A stretch of DNA of 21,857 nt from Dehalococcoidia bacterium (GTDB lineage Bacteria > Chloroflexota > Dehalococcoidia > SZUA-161). The stretch covers positions 1 through 21,857 of the forward strand of contig JACUUS010000016.1 of the NCBI GenBank assembly GCA_014859215.1, given 5' to 3'. Shown piece after piece: positions 14,705 through 21,727 of the stretch. The notes under the pieces are model-generated. The model did no database searches. It was given only the letters and a program-made list of their open reading frames with translations, and had not been told where the DNA came from. Each line of letters opens with the position of its first letter. The stretch's first letter is position 1. Both the position numbers and the translations under genes were made by a program.

Positions 14705-16369
14705 ATGCAGAAGAGAGAGCTAACCGGCCAACCGCACCCGCAGTGTTTTTTCTCCGAATTTCCCGCCGAGAGCGACTGGGATGCAGTCGTGATCGGTGCC
14801 GGGCCCAACGGCCTGATCACCGCCGCATACCTCGCCAGAGCCGGTCTCAGGGTTGCCCTGGTTGAACGCCGTTATGAGATCGGCGGTGGACTCGCCACCG
14901 AAGAGATACTGTATCCCGGTTGTTACTCCAATATACATGCCGTCTATCACATGATGGTTGACTACATGCCGGTCCTTAAGGACTTTGACCTTGATCGTCA
15001 TGGCCTTGTATGGATCAAGCCCAATCTCCAGACCGCCATGGTCTTTGAGGACGGCAGTTCCCTTCTTCTAACACGCATGATCGAAGACACCGCTGATTCA
15101 TTCCACAAGTTTTCCAGCAAAGATGCGGTCGCTTTCGGCAAGCTCATGAGGATTTGGCGCCGCATAGTGAGCGAGATACTGGCTCCAGCAACCTACGTGC
15201 CCGCTATGTCTCCCGTGGACATCAGTGTGGCCATGCAGCGCACCGATATCGGCAGAGAAATGCTGGATCTTGTGGAGCAAAGTCCGCTGGAAGTTGTTGA
15301 TAGTAACTTCGAGAACGACCGGATAAGAGCTCTTCTACTGTACATCAGCTGCATGTGGGGGCTGGACCCGAGGGAAACCGGCATAGGCTTTTACGTTCCG
15401 CTCCTTCTCGACCGCGGCATGAACAAGTGTTATCTCCACGGCGGTTCCCACAAGCTCGCCGGCGCTCTGGCACGTGAAATTGTCCGGGCAGGCGGTACTA
15501 TTCTGGAATCCTCAGACGTCATCAAGATTAAGACGAATAACGGCTCTGTCGCGGGAGTTGATCTCTGGGAGGGCCGTACCCTCAATAGCGAGATTGTAAT
15601 ATCGAGCCTCGACCCACATACGACTTTCCTTGACCTGATCGGCGCAGACAGGCTGCCCGCAGACCTCAAGGATTCCGTGGGACGCTGGAAATACGATAAG
15701 TGGAGCTACAGTACCCTGCATGTCGTGTCAAAGGAAGCCCCCCATTATGCCTGCGGCGATCCCTGGGTCGACGAATCATTTATGACCATCATAGGCATCG
15801 AGAGCACCGACCAACTCCTCGCCCACTGGGACAACGTCGTGGCGGGCAGGATCGACGAAAAAAGCTTTGGCGGGCATGCCACTTGCGAGAGCTTCTTCGA
15901 TACTCACCTCGTTCGCCGGCCGGGCAAGCACGTCTCCTTCTTCCAACTGCATGCGCCCTACGAAATCGAGGGGGGCTGGGATACCCGCGGTCCCCAGTTG
16001 CAGAAGGCGATCCTGGCCAAGTGGCAGAAAGCCGCGCCCAACCTCACGCCTGAGAACGTCATTATGGCTGTCCAGGAGACTCCTGTCGACATCGAAATCC
16101 GCTTGCCAAATATGCGGCGCGGCTCAATCAAACACGGCGATTACAGGCCGGTCCAGCTTGGCTGCTTCCGCCCCAACCAGGAATGCTCTAACCACAGTAC
16201 CCCCATCCAGGGCCTTTATCTGTGTGGCGCATCCACTTATCCCGGCGGCCTGGTACTCGGCGGACCCGGCTATCTCGCTGCTAACAGGGTAGCCGAAGAT
16301 GTGGGAGTCACGAAGTGGTGGAAGCCCACCAAAGAAATGGAGAAGTACATCAAGACGTACCTGGAATAA
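14705..16369 (+). CDS. Phytoene-desaturase-like FAD oxidoreductase, canonical copy
   Basis: This 554-residue protein is of the same superfamily as the preceding gene. The FAD loop VVIGAGPNG is at 28-36, followed by ALVERRYEIGGGLATEE and the NIHAVYHMM region. LHGGSHKLAGALAREIVRAGG is the usual mid-protein motif, and IVISSLDPHTTFLDLIG the second FAD strand. The C-terminal signature is intact: LYLCGASTYPGG (Y512-G515), then LVLGGPGYLAANRVAED. The reaction in such enzymes is desaturation, saturation or isomerisation of a hydrophobic substrate. The start has an AGGAGGA site. Together with the upstream paralogue and the downstream Fe-S protein it forms a three-gene cluster, so electrons may pass to or from Fe-S clusters instead of oxygen or quinone. 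Confidence 0.88.
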   Translation: MQKRELTGQPHPQCFFSEFPAESDWDAVVIGAGPNGLITAAYLARAGLRVALVERRYEIGGGLATEEILYPGCYSNIHAVYHMMVDYMPVLKDFDLDRHGLVWIKPNLQTAMVFEDGSSLLLTRMIEDTADSFHKFSSKDAVAFGKLMRIWRRIVSEILAPATYVPAMSPVDISVAMQRTDIGREMLDLVEQSPLEVVDSNFENDRIRALLLYISCMWGLDPRETGIGFYVPLLLDRGMNKCYLHGGSHKLAGALAREIVRAGGTILESSDVIKIKTNNGSVAGVDLWEGRTLNSEIVISSLDPHTTFLDLIGADRLPADLKDSVGRWKYDKWSYSTLHVVSKEAPHYACGDPWVDESFMTIIGIESTDQLLAHWDNVVAGRIDEKSFGGHATCESFFDTHLVRRPGKHVSFFQLHAPYEIEGGWDTRGPQLQKAILAKWQKAAPNLTPENVIMAVQETPVDIEIRLPNMRRGSIKHGDYRPVQLGCFRPNQECSNHSTPIQGLYLCGASTYPGGLVLGGPGYLAANRVAEDVGVTKWWKPTKEMEKYIKTYLE

Positions 16370-16428
16370 TCGCTCGAGCCGTCACCTTGCTCTAACAACA
16401 GCCGTGGATTGTTGAAAGGAAAGAGACT

Positions 16429-17346
16429 GTGAGCGATTCGACGAACGAGCTATATGACTCCTACCCCATGGAGAATAAGGGCGACTTCTTCTCCGCCTAT
16501 GTGTACATGAAGTATATAGACCACTTCATCTACCATGCAATGCAGGCATCGGGTTTGCCGGCCAGAGAGCCCGAAGAAATACTGGACAGGAGTCTTGATG
16601 ATCTGGTTCGAGCTACTGTGCAGCGTGTTGCAGACGGGGCGGCTGACCTGGCAACCAGCTTCTATCATGGCAAGGTGTTGAAACTGGAAGATGCTATACA
16701 ATTGGTCACGCAGAAGGTTGACCTGAGTCTAATCACACCGGAAACAGTCATACCCTTCAAACTGGCAAAAGACATTATCTTGAAAAACCCACAGTGGATC
16801 GCTGCAGGCAGATGTCCCTGTCGGGCAGCATCCGAGAAGCCATGTCTTCCCATGGAGGTCTGCTTTTTCGTCGGCGATCCCGGAGCCTCCTTCATCGCCG
16901 ACCACAACCCCCACTACCGCAAGGTCACCCAGGAGGAGGCAGTCTCTATCCTTGAGGCCGAACATAAAAGAGGCCATGTTCACACCGCCTATTTCAAGAA
17001 GGACATGGGCAACAGGTTCAGCGCCATCTGCAATTGCTGCGGTTGCTGCTGTATGGGTATCAGGATGTGGAATCTGCTCGAGGGCGCCGTTCCAATCATG
17101 GCCCCTTCAGGCTATGTCTCTCATGTAGGCGACCGCTGCAACGGATGCGGGGAATGTGTGGGGTACTGCCAATTCAAGGCCGTCAGCCTCGATGATAACG
17201 GGCAAGAAGCGGTCATCAATACAACGAAGTGCATGGGCTGTGGCGTATGTGAGGACATCTGCCCCGTTGGGGCTGTCACCCTTGAAAGGGACCTGTCCAA
17301 AGGCGAGCCCCTTGATATGCGGCAGTTGATGAGCAAGTTGGATTAG
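16429..17346 (+). CDS. Cysteine-rich multi-cluster Fe-S protein
   Basis: This 305-residue Fe-S protein uses a GTG start with AAGGAAA upstream. The first 120 residues are helical and cysteine-free. A central part has C129-x-C131-x7-C139-x5-C145 and then the unusual run C201-x-C203-C204-x-C206-C207-C208. The C-terminus is a standard two-cluster ferredoxin: C237, C240, C243, C247 and C268, C271, C274, C278-P. This totals at least 18 cysteines, enough for two [4Fe-4S] clusters plus one or two further metal sites. It follows the flavoenzyme pair by 59 bases and is the likely electron carrier for it. No membrane segment or Tat/Sec signal is seen, so it is cytoplasmic. The second in-frame start at M14 is possible. 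The central motifs are not a classic named domain to me. Confidence 0.85.
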   Translation: MSDSTNELYDSYPMENKGDFFSAYVYMKYIDHFIYHAMQASGLPAREPEEILDRSLDDLVRATVQRVADGAADLATSFYHGKVLKLEDAIQLVTQKVDLSLITPETVIPFKLAKDIILKNPQWIAAGRCPCRAASEKPCLPMEVCFFVGDPGASFIADHNPHYRKVTQEEAVSILEAEHKRGHVHTAYFKKDMGNRFSAICNCCGCCCMGIRMWNLLEGAVPIMAPSGYVSHVGDRCNGCGECVGYCQFKAVSLDDNGQEAVINTTKCMGCGVCEDICPVGAVTLERDLSKGEPLDMRQLMSKLD

Positions 17347-17364
17347 TAGAGCAAAAGTCTGACC

Positions 17365-17412
17365 GATGCTGACATTGACTGGATAACCCCATATTCCAGG
17401 AGGAGCAGCATC
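17365..17412. terminator. Nested stem-loop between convergent operons
   Basis: An outer perfect seven-base stem (GATGCTG 17365-17371 with CAGCATC 17406-17412) encloses an inner stem (CTGGATA 17379-17385 with TATTCCAG 17392-17399, one bulged base) and a six-base loop. It sits in the 91-base gap between the stops of the Fe-S protein gene and the last PAC2 gene. There is no T-run on either strand, so it may be a factor-assisted terminator or a 3'-end stabiliser. Confidence 0.35.
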
Positions 17413-17437
17413 TCGGCGTCTCGCAGCGGAACAGGTG

Positions 17438-18268
17438 TCACGCCCTTTTCTTGAGGAACCCCTCCATTTCCCGGACCAGAGTTTCGCTTTCTTCCTGGCT
17501 GAGGGCCAGGTTGCTCTCCAGTTTCTGTATGAAGTGGTCGATCTCCGGGAAGCACATCCTGAACTGGCTGATCCTGTCTCCCTCGCGACCAATGGCGTCG
17601 TCCAAATCAGCCAGGTCCACACCCAGGCCAAGCCTGTCATCAAAGAAGACCACCAGCTTTTTTGTGGCCCAGGGATCGTCCGTACCCGCAAGGTAGAAAG
17701 GGACCGGCACCCAGAGACTCGCTCCCGGAATGTTCCTGCGCTTCGCTGCCCACAGCAAGTAAGAGCTGAGCGTGGGTCTCTGGCCGGGCGGGCTTTCATA
17801 AGTTATCCCGCCTCCCTCACGCAGCCCGTCAACTTCCTCTCTCATCTCGCGGCAGTTCACCACAAAAGCCAGTTCCCTGGGAGCAGTATGAGCGCCAAAC
17901 GAGACCATGCCGCCAACAGTGTACAGCCTCTTTGCATCGCAATAGTACTGTGCTACATCGAGGATCGAATTGAGATACCTGAACCACTCAGCTCTGGGAG
18001 GACTACTCAGGAAAACTACCAGGTTCCTGTCCTGACAGCAGTAGAATTTCCCCTCAGGGAATACGGCCACATCATCCTGGACCGAAACGCCGCCCAGAGG
18101 AAAGAATTCCGGCAAGTCGATCTCTGCGAGTTCAAAGCCGCCCAGTTTTTCCACCAGATAGCCCGCTGTATTCTTTCCCAGGCGGCCGGCATCTTCGCTC
18201 CATCCCACCACCAGAGATGAATCTCTCACGTCCGGCTTCCGGTGAACTATGAGGTGATAGTCCGCCAC
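17438..18268 (-). CDS. PAC2-family protein, diverged copy
   Basis: This 276-residue PAC2-family (proteasome assembly chaperone 2-like) protein shows weaker versions of the family motifs. GWSEDAGRLG (22-31) replaces the usual GWPGIGNIG. LYTVGGMVSFGAHTAPRELAFV and the second half RPTLSSYLLWAAKRRNIPGASLW, VPVPFYLAG match by position. The end is a helical tail REMEGFLKKRA that resembles the tail of the upstream paralogue. The start is GTG, one base after the upstream stop, with AAGGAAG before it, so translation is coupled. No HbYX proteasome-docking end is present. In archaea and eukaryotes, PAC2 proteins assist proteasome assembly; most bacterial ones have no known job. A heteromer with the neighbour is the natural inference. 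Confidence 0.82.
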   Translation of the reverse strand: MADYHLIVHRKPDVRDSSLVVGWSEDAGRLGKNTAGYLVEKLGGFELAEIDLPEFFPLGGVSVQDDVAVFPEGKFYCCQDRNLVVFLSSPPRAEWFRYLNSILDVAQYYCDAKRLYTVGGMVSFGAHTAPRELAFVVNCREMREEVDGLREGGGITYESPPGQRPTLSSYLLWAAKRRNIPGASLWVPVPFYLAGTDDPWATKKLVVFFDDRLGLGVDLADLDDAIGREGDRISQFRMCFPEIDHFIQKLESNLALSQEESETLVREMEGFLKKRA

Positions 18269-18269
18269 G

Positions 18270-19181
18270 CTAGTCTTCCTTCAATCGCTTCTTAAAGAAC
18301 CTGTCAATCTCTTCGAGAATATTCTTCTTGTCCTCTTCGGTGATGGGCCCCGGCCCGGCTTGCTTGATATGGGAGACGTATTTGAGCTTATCGAGTTGCT
18401 CCTTGATCTCGACCGGGAACTTCTTGTACAGACGCTCGATTTCATCATCGCTCCGCGCGGCGAGCGCGTTAATTCCCTCCAGGTCCACCTTGAGGGAAAG
18501 ATGAGAACTCAAGAACTCAAGGACCGATCTGGCGGCCCTGGGATAAGGAAACGCAAACCCCTGTAGATAAATGGGGATTTCGCCCATGAGGCACATGGCA
18601 TCGATCCCCCGTTTCCTGGCTACGCCTAGCAGGAGGCCGTTAAGCCCGGTAATATTCCCCTGTCCCCCCCTGCCCTCGATATCGGACATGACAACTGCAT
18701 TGTCATAGAGGGCTAACTCTTCGAGCATTCGCTCGCTGTTTGGCACCGCCCATACACGGGGACGGGCGGTATGATGGACAGCAGCAACAGCCGCTCCCGA
18801 AGTGTAAATCCTCCTGCATCCGAGCTCCAGAGCTACGTCCAGCACCATATTGGCCATACGGTAAGCCCTGGCGCCCTCCGCGTACGGTTTGCCGAAGCCG
18901 CCCGGCTGTTCTTCGCCGACAAAGAATACCAGGTGTCTGGTTTCCGTCCTGCTATAGTAGAACTTGCTCGCCGGGAATTCGAGATCCATAAGCTCTCCGT
19001 CCTTGATAGTGACCTTCCTGGGGTAGAAGAAGTCCCAGGGCTCGATTTCCCCGAATTCCTCAGCCTTCACCTGACCGCGAAGGGTATTGATAGCGATTGA
19101 ACCGATGTTCCCGATTCCCGGCCAACCGGCTATCATGATTGGACTGTCGAGCTCGGGCACCTGGTATAGTCTCACTCCCAT
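18270..19181 (-). CDS. PAC2-family protein, canonical copy
   Basis: This 303-residue PAC2-family protein has the typical opening IMIAGWPGIGNIGSIA (residues 15-30), the middle strand and loop IYTSGAAVAAVHHTARP, and GQGNITGLNGLLLGVARKRG followed by CLMGEIPIYL. A charged helical C-terminal domain (about 225-303) ends in EEIDRFFKKRLKED. Length is normal for prokaryotic PAC2 proteins. No signal peptide is visible, so it is cytoplasmic. The ATG follows GGAGAAG, and the gap from the upstream gene is 16 bases. The diverged second copy begins one base after its stop. No proteasome subunit gene is in the window. Confidence 0.9.
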   Translation of the reverse strand: MGVRLYQVPELDSPIMIAGWPGIGNIGSIAINTLRGQVKAEEFGEIEPWDFFYPRKVTIKDGELMDLEFPASKFYYSRTETRHLVFFVGEEQPGGFGKPYAEGARAYRMANMVLDVALELGCRRIYTSGAAVAAVHHTARPRVWAVPNSERMLEELALYDNAVVMSDIEGRGGQGNITGLNGLLLGVARKRGIDAMCLMGEIPIYLQGFAFPYPRAARSVLEFLSSHLSLKVDLEGINALAARSDDEIERLYKKFPVEIKEQLDKLKYVSHIKQAGPGPITEEDKKNILEEIDRFFKKRLKED

Positions 19182-19197
19182 GCGCTTCTCCGAAGAG

Positions 19198-19800
19198 CTA
19201 AGCCAGGACCGCTTTCACCTGCTGTACCGACCTCACAAACTCCTCACCATAGACCCTATCCTGCTGCGCCACAAGGTTTTTCCATTCGGGGCTCACCTTG
19301 ATTGCCTCATCTACGGTCAACTGCACTACAATCGTCTTCTTTCCCTGCTTGATTTGCTGCATTCTCATCTGGGGATTTCTCTCGACTCGCGCCCTCATGC
19401 TGTTGTAAGCCTGCTCGAACTCGCTCCGGCGTCTGGTTTGAAGCCCGTCGATTGCAGCCATGGCCTGTTCGACAACAGCCATATTCTGCTCATCTTTCAG
19501 GCTCTCGACCGCCAGGATGCCGTCCTTTCGGCGCTTGAACTCCACCGGAGCGCTTGTCGCGCTGAGAGTGTCCAGGAGCTTGATCTGGGCTTCCTTCAAC
19601 AGATAGACTTTCCCTTTGTCCTTATACTCTCTCAACCGTCTCCACAGTCCTTCCGAGTCAATGTCTCCCCGGTAGAATTCTGACAGGATGACGCCCAGTT
19701 CTTCCAGATCTCGAATCCTGGTTTTCTCTTCGGGAGTCATGTCGCCGATTCTGGCAAGCCGTTCTCTCATGATAGGCGAGAGTTTATCTTCCCATGCCAT
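19198..19800 (-). CDS. Unrecognised charged helical protein
   Basis: I do not recognise this family. The 200-residue product is highly charged and mostly helical. A possible coiled-coil stretch runs from about 110 to 160, with IDGLQTRRRSEFEQAYNSM and repeated basic/acidic pairs. The end has a beta-like KKTIVVQLTVDEAI followed by EWKNLVAQQDRVYGEEFV. No cysteines, signal peptide or membrane segment are present. The frame extends upstream to a TTG at 19875 that would overlap the preceding gene by 35 bases. The ATG at 19800 is preferred because GGAGAGG lies eight bases before it and the spacing to the previous stop becomes 40 bases. It lies between another unknown protein and the two PAC2 genes, so a scaffold or adaptor role in the same assembly is possible but unproven. 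Confidence 0.78.
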   Translation of the reverse strand: MAWEDKLSPIMRERLARIGDMTPEEKTRIRDLEELGVILSEFYRGDIDSEGLWRRLREYKDKGKVYLLKEAQIKLLDTLSATSAPVEFKRRKDGILAVESLKDEQNMAVVEQAMAAIDGLQTRRRSEFEQAYNSMRARVERNPQMRMQQIKQGKKTIVVQLTVDEAIKVSPEWKNLVAQQDRVYGEEFVRSVQQVKAVLA

Positions 19801-19840
19801 CTGCAATACCTCTCCAGAAATGGATTTTCGCCGCTTCTTC

Positions 19841-20683
19841 TCAACCGGGTTTGCGGCTGCCGGTTTCCGCGCCAAAAAGGTCCTGTTTCTTGTAGTACAG
19901 ATAATGCTCTGAAATGAAATTCATTGGCTTTCTGGCCGCATTGAAGTTTTCATACAGCATCCAGAAGATCTCCGACATTTCAAGTTCTTTGGCGGACTGG
20001 TGCTCAGCGGCAAGCCTGTAAAATTTCCTGCCCTCCTCCTCGTATTCCTCCATGCCTCGCCTTGCCTTTCCGGCTATCCTCGGCCTCACCTCACCTGAGA
20101 ATGGGTACCTGTAATCGAAATAGGCATATTCCGGGAAGATGCCAAGAACAAACAGACAGACATCGGCTATCCTCTTGTAGAAAGCCAGGCGGGATTCTTC
20201 TCCGACAGTCTCACACATGCGGCTCAGACTATCAATATCCATGTCATTGTACCTGATTTTTCGCCAGATGCCCTTCGTGATCCGCACCGGGACCACGAAA
20301 GTCTCTATCCTGGTGAATGATGAGAGCATATCAGCGAGGTAGTCCAGCACCCTCTGCTCGGCAAGCAGATCGAGAACCACTTTTGTATCGAATACGGGAA
20401 TCGCCTGGGTCCGAAATCTTTCCACGGTGTGAGTTGCTCTTTCAAGCTCCCTGATCGCCCTTCTGAGAAGGACCTCGAAGTAGAGACCGGGCGAAATTCT
20501 GAGAAATATGTCCTCCTCGGCCATGAGCCGTTCAAACACCTTCTCATCCGCTACCAGGCCTCTCCTGAAATCCTCATCCTCAACTATCAGCCTCCTCAAC
20601 TTCGCCCTGTCACTGAAGTCCGGGGCCGCCGTCTCTAACACGAAATCAAGGTCTTGCTCCGTGAGTCTCGGCCTGAGATCCAT
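19841..20683 (-). CDS. Unrecognised soluble protein in the J-protein/PAC2 operon
   Basis: This 280-residue protein matches no family I can name. It begins with an acidic helical segment (LTEQDLDFVLETAAPDF) and basic/acidic alternating helices. The middle TQAIPVFDTKVVLDLLAEQ and an aromatic-rich part FPEYAYFDYRYPFSG follow, with a glutamate-rich helix near 215-250 (GMEEYEEEGRKFYRLAAEH). No zinc, Fe-S, nucleotide-binding or membrane motif is visible. The single FDTKVVLD-like strand recalls PIN-type acidic strands, but the other acidic residues cannot be aligned, so nuclease function is not claimed. The ATG has a GGGGAGG site. It lies 40 bases after the J-protein stop, with a GC-rich hairpin in between. 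Confidence 0.8.
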   Translation of the reverse strand: MDLRPRLTEQDLDFVLETAAPDFSDRAKLRRLIVEDEDFRRGLVADEKVFERLMAEEDIFLRISPGLYFEVLLRRAIRELERATHTVERFRTQAIPVFDTKVVLDLLAEQRVLDYLADMLSSFTRIETFVVPVRITKGIWRKIRYNDMDIDSLSRMCETVGEESRLAFYKRIADVCLFVLGIFPEYAYFDYRYPFSGEVRPRIAGKARRGMEEYEEEGRKFYRLAAEHQSAKELEMSEIFWMLYENFNAARKPMNFISEHYLYYKKQDLFGAETGSRKPG

Positions 20684-20698
20684 TTGTGCCTCCCCTCA

Positions 20699-20720
20699 CC
20701 GGGCCCCGCTTCGAGCCCGG
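20699..20720 (-). other. Intercistronic GC hairpin
   Basis: CCGGGC (20699-20704) and GCCCGG (20715-20720) form a perfect six-base stem with a ten-base loop in the 40-base gap between the J-protein stop and the next gene's ribosome site. No T-run follows. It could stabilise the upstream message or set unequal expression of the two genes. Confidence 0.35.
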
Positions 20721-20723
20721 CCC

Positions 20724-21398
20724 TCAACTTGCGGTCTCCTCCTTGACTCTTATCCGGATCAGTATATCGCCCGCACGCCCGTCTGTAACCTGGAGCGCGT
20801 TTGGAAGCTTGACCGTGCTGCCGGTCTTCACAGCCGGCGGAATCTTTACTTCGAGCCTTCTTCCGCTCCTTCTCAGAACCTTCTTCGTTCCCTGCCGCGC
20901 TTCCTCGGGCGCTAAGGTCAGCTCATACTTGACGGTCTCGGGAGCCTGCCTGAACTCCTGCTCGAAGCCCACACGATCACCTGGCCCGGTCCTGAAACCT
21001 CCAGCCCGCCCGAACCTTCTGAACGACATCCCACGGCCCTGAAAGAAATCTCCGAATATCTCATCCAGGAAATCGAAACCCAGCCCGGCGCCGCCGAAGT
21101 CTCTTATCAGGTCCTCAAAAGTCCCCCGGGTGAAGGGGCTGGTGAATACATCGCCCGGGCCTATTCCTTCCGCTGTTCCGAACTGGTCATACCGCTTCCT
21201 CTTCTCGGGATCACCGAGAACGGAGAACGCTTCGTTGATCTCCTTGAACTTCTCGTTGGCCCAGGATTCCTTACACGGATTGCGGTCCGGGTGATACTGC
21301 ATAGCCAGCTTGCGGTAGGCCTTCTTTATGTCGTCATCAGTGGCACCGCGGGCAACGCCCAGTACCTGGTAATAGTCTTTTGTTGTTTGCCCTCTCAT
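20724..21398 (-). CDS. Short J-domain co-chaperone (CbpA-like, one C-terminal domain)
   Basis: This 224-residue protein works with DnaK/Hsp70. The J domain (about 8-72) has DYYQVLGV, the helix [11 protein letters not shown] and the essential HPD at 36-38, then [26 protein letters not shown] Gly/Phe-rich linker (about 75-150) contains many FG, FGG and RFGR elements. A single beta-type substrate-binding domain follows (about 157-222), with [19 protein letters not shown] and [11 protein letters not shown]. There is no zinc-finger repeat, and the second C-terminal domain of full DnaJ/CbpA is missing, so length is about 75 residues below CbpA. The end looks natural because the downstream gene has its own ribosome site. 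The start overlaps the preceding stop (ATGA), showing translational coupling with the DUF2905 gene. Confidence 0.92.
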   Translation of the reverse strand: MRGQTTKDYYQVLGVARGATDDDIKKAYRKLAMQYHPDRNPCKESWANEKFKEINEAFSVLGDPEKRKRYDQFGTAEGIGPGDVFTSPFTRGTFEDLIRDFGGAGLGFDFLDEIFGDFFQGRGMSFRRFGRAGGFRTGPGDRVGFEQEFRQAPETVKYELTLAPEEARQGTKKVLRRSGRRLEVKIPPAVKTGSTVKLPNALQVTDGRAGDILIRIRVKEETAS

Positions 21399-21616
21399 CT
21401 GAACAGCCTCAGCGCAATGTTCAGGATTACGGTCAGTATGACGCTTATGATAAGCGATGTAACAAGCGGAAAGAAGAACGTCAGTCCGTCCTTCTCAAGG
21501 AATATGTCACCCGGCAGTCTGCCTGCATAGGGCAACCTGTGCCAGAACATGAGCAGGAGTCCGAAAATGATTATGAAAAAGCCAATGAGTATAAGCAGTC
21601 TGCCTGCGCCTTCCAT
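21395..21616 (-). CDS. DUF2905 small membrane protein
   Basis: This 73-residue protein is of the DUF2905 family. It has a first membrane helix ([18 protein letters not shown], about 7-25), a conserved short loop [19 protein letters not shown], and a second helix ([16 protein letters not shown], about 54-69), so it is a two-pass inner-membrane hairpin. The family has no known function. The start has a GGAAGG site seven or eight bases upstream. It is first in the six-gene minus-strand operon and shares four bases with the J-protein gene. This placement could bring the co-chaperone to the membrane, but that is speculation. Confidence 0.88.
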   Translation of the reverse strand: MEGAGRLLILIGFFIIIFGLLLMFWHRLPYAGRLPGDIFLEKDGLTFFFPLVTSLIISVILTVILNIALRLFR

Positions 21617-21653
21617 GCCGGGCCTTCCGTCTTTTCACAGTCTGGTTACTAGT

Positions 21654-21682
21654 ATTATAACCTCAATCTGACGACTATCCCA
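21654..21682 (-). promoter_or_regulatory. Possible promoter of the DUF2905/J-protein/PAC2 operon
   Basis: A perfect TATAAT on the minus strand (21659-21654) lies about 38 bases before the first ATG. The hexamer 17 bases upstream is TGGGAT (21682-21677), a poor -35, so only the -10 box is convincing. Confidence 0.35.
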
Positions 21683-21727
21683 GCGGCGCTCACGAGCGTG
21701 ATTGAAGGTGTAAGAAAGTGGACGATA

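Noticed and set aside
12946..16369. Carotenoid biosynthesis
   Set aside because: The flavoenzymes belong to the broad phytoene-desaturase-like superfamily, but no prenyl-synthase, phytoene synthase or cyclase lies nearby and the first copy has an altered C-terminal signature.
19198..19875. A longer 225-residue version of the charged helical protein starting at TTG
   Set aside because: It overlaps the preceding gene by 35 bases and lacks a ribosome site, whereas the ATG at 19800 has GGAGAGG at ideal spacing.
19841..20683. PIN-type nuclease call for the 280-residue unknown
   Set aside because: Only one acidic strand resembles the fold; the other catalytic acidic residues cannot be placed.
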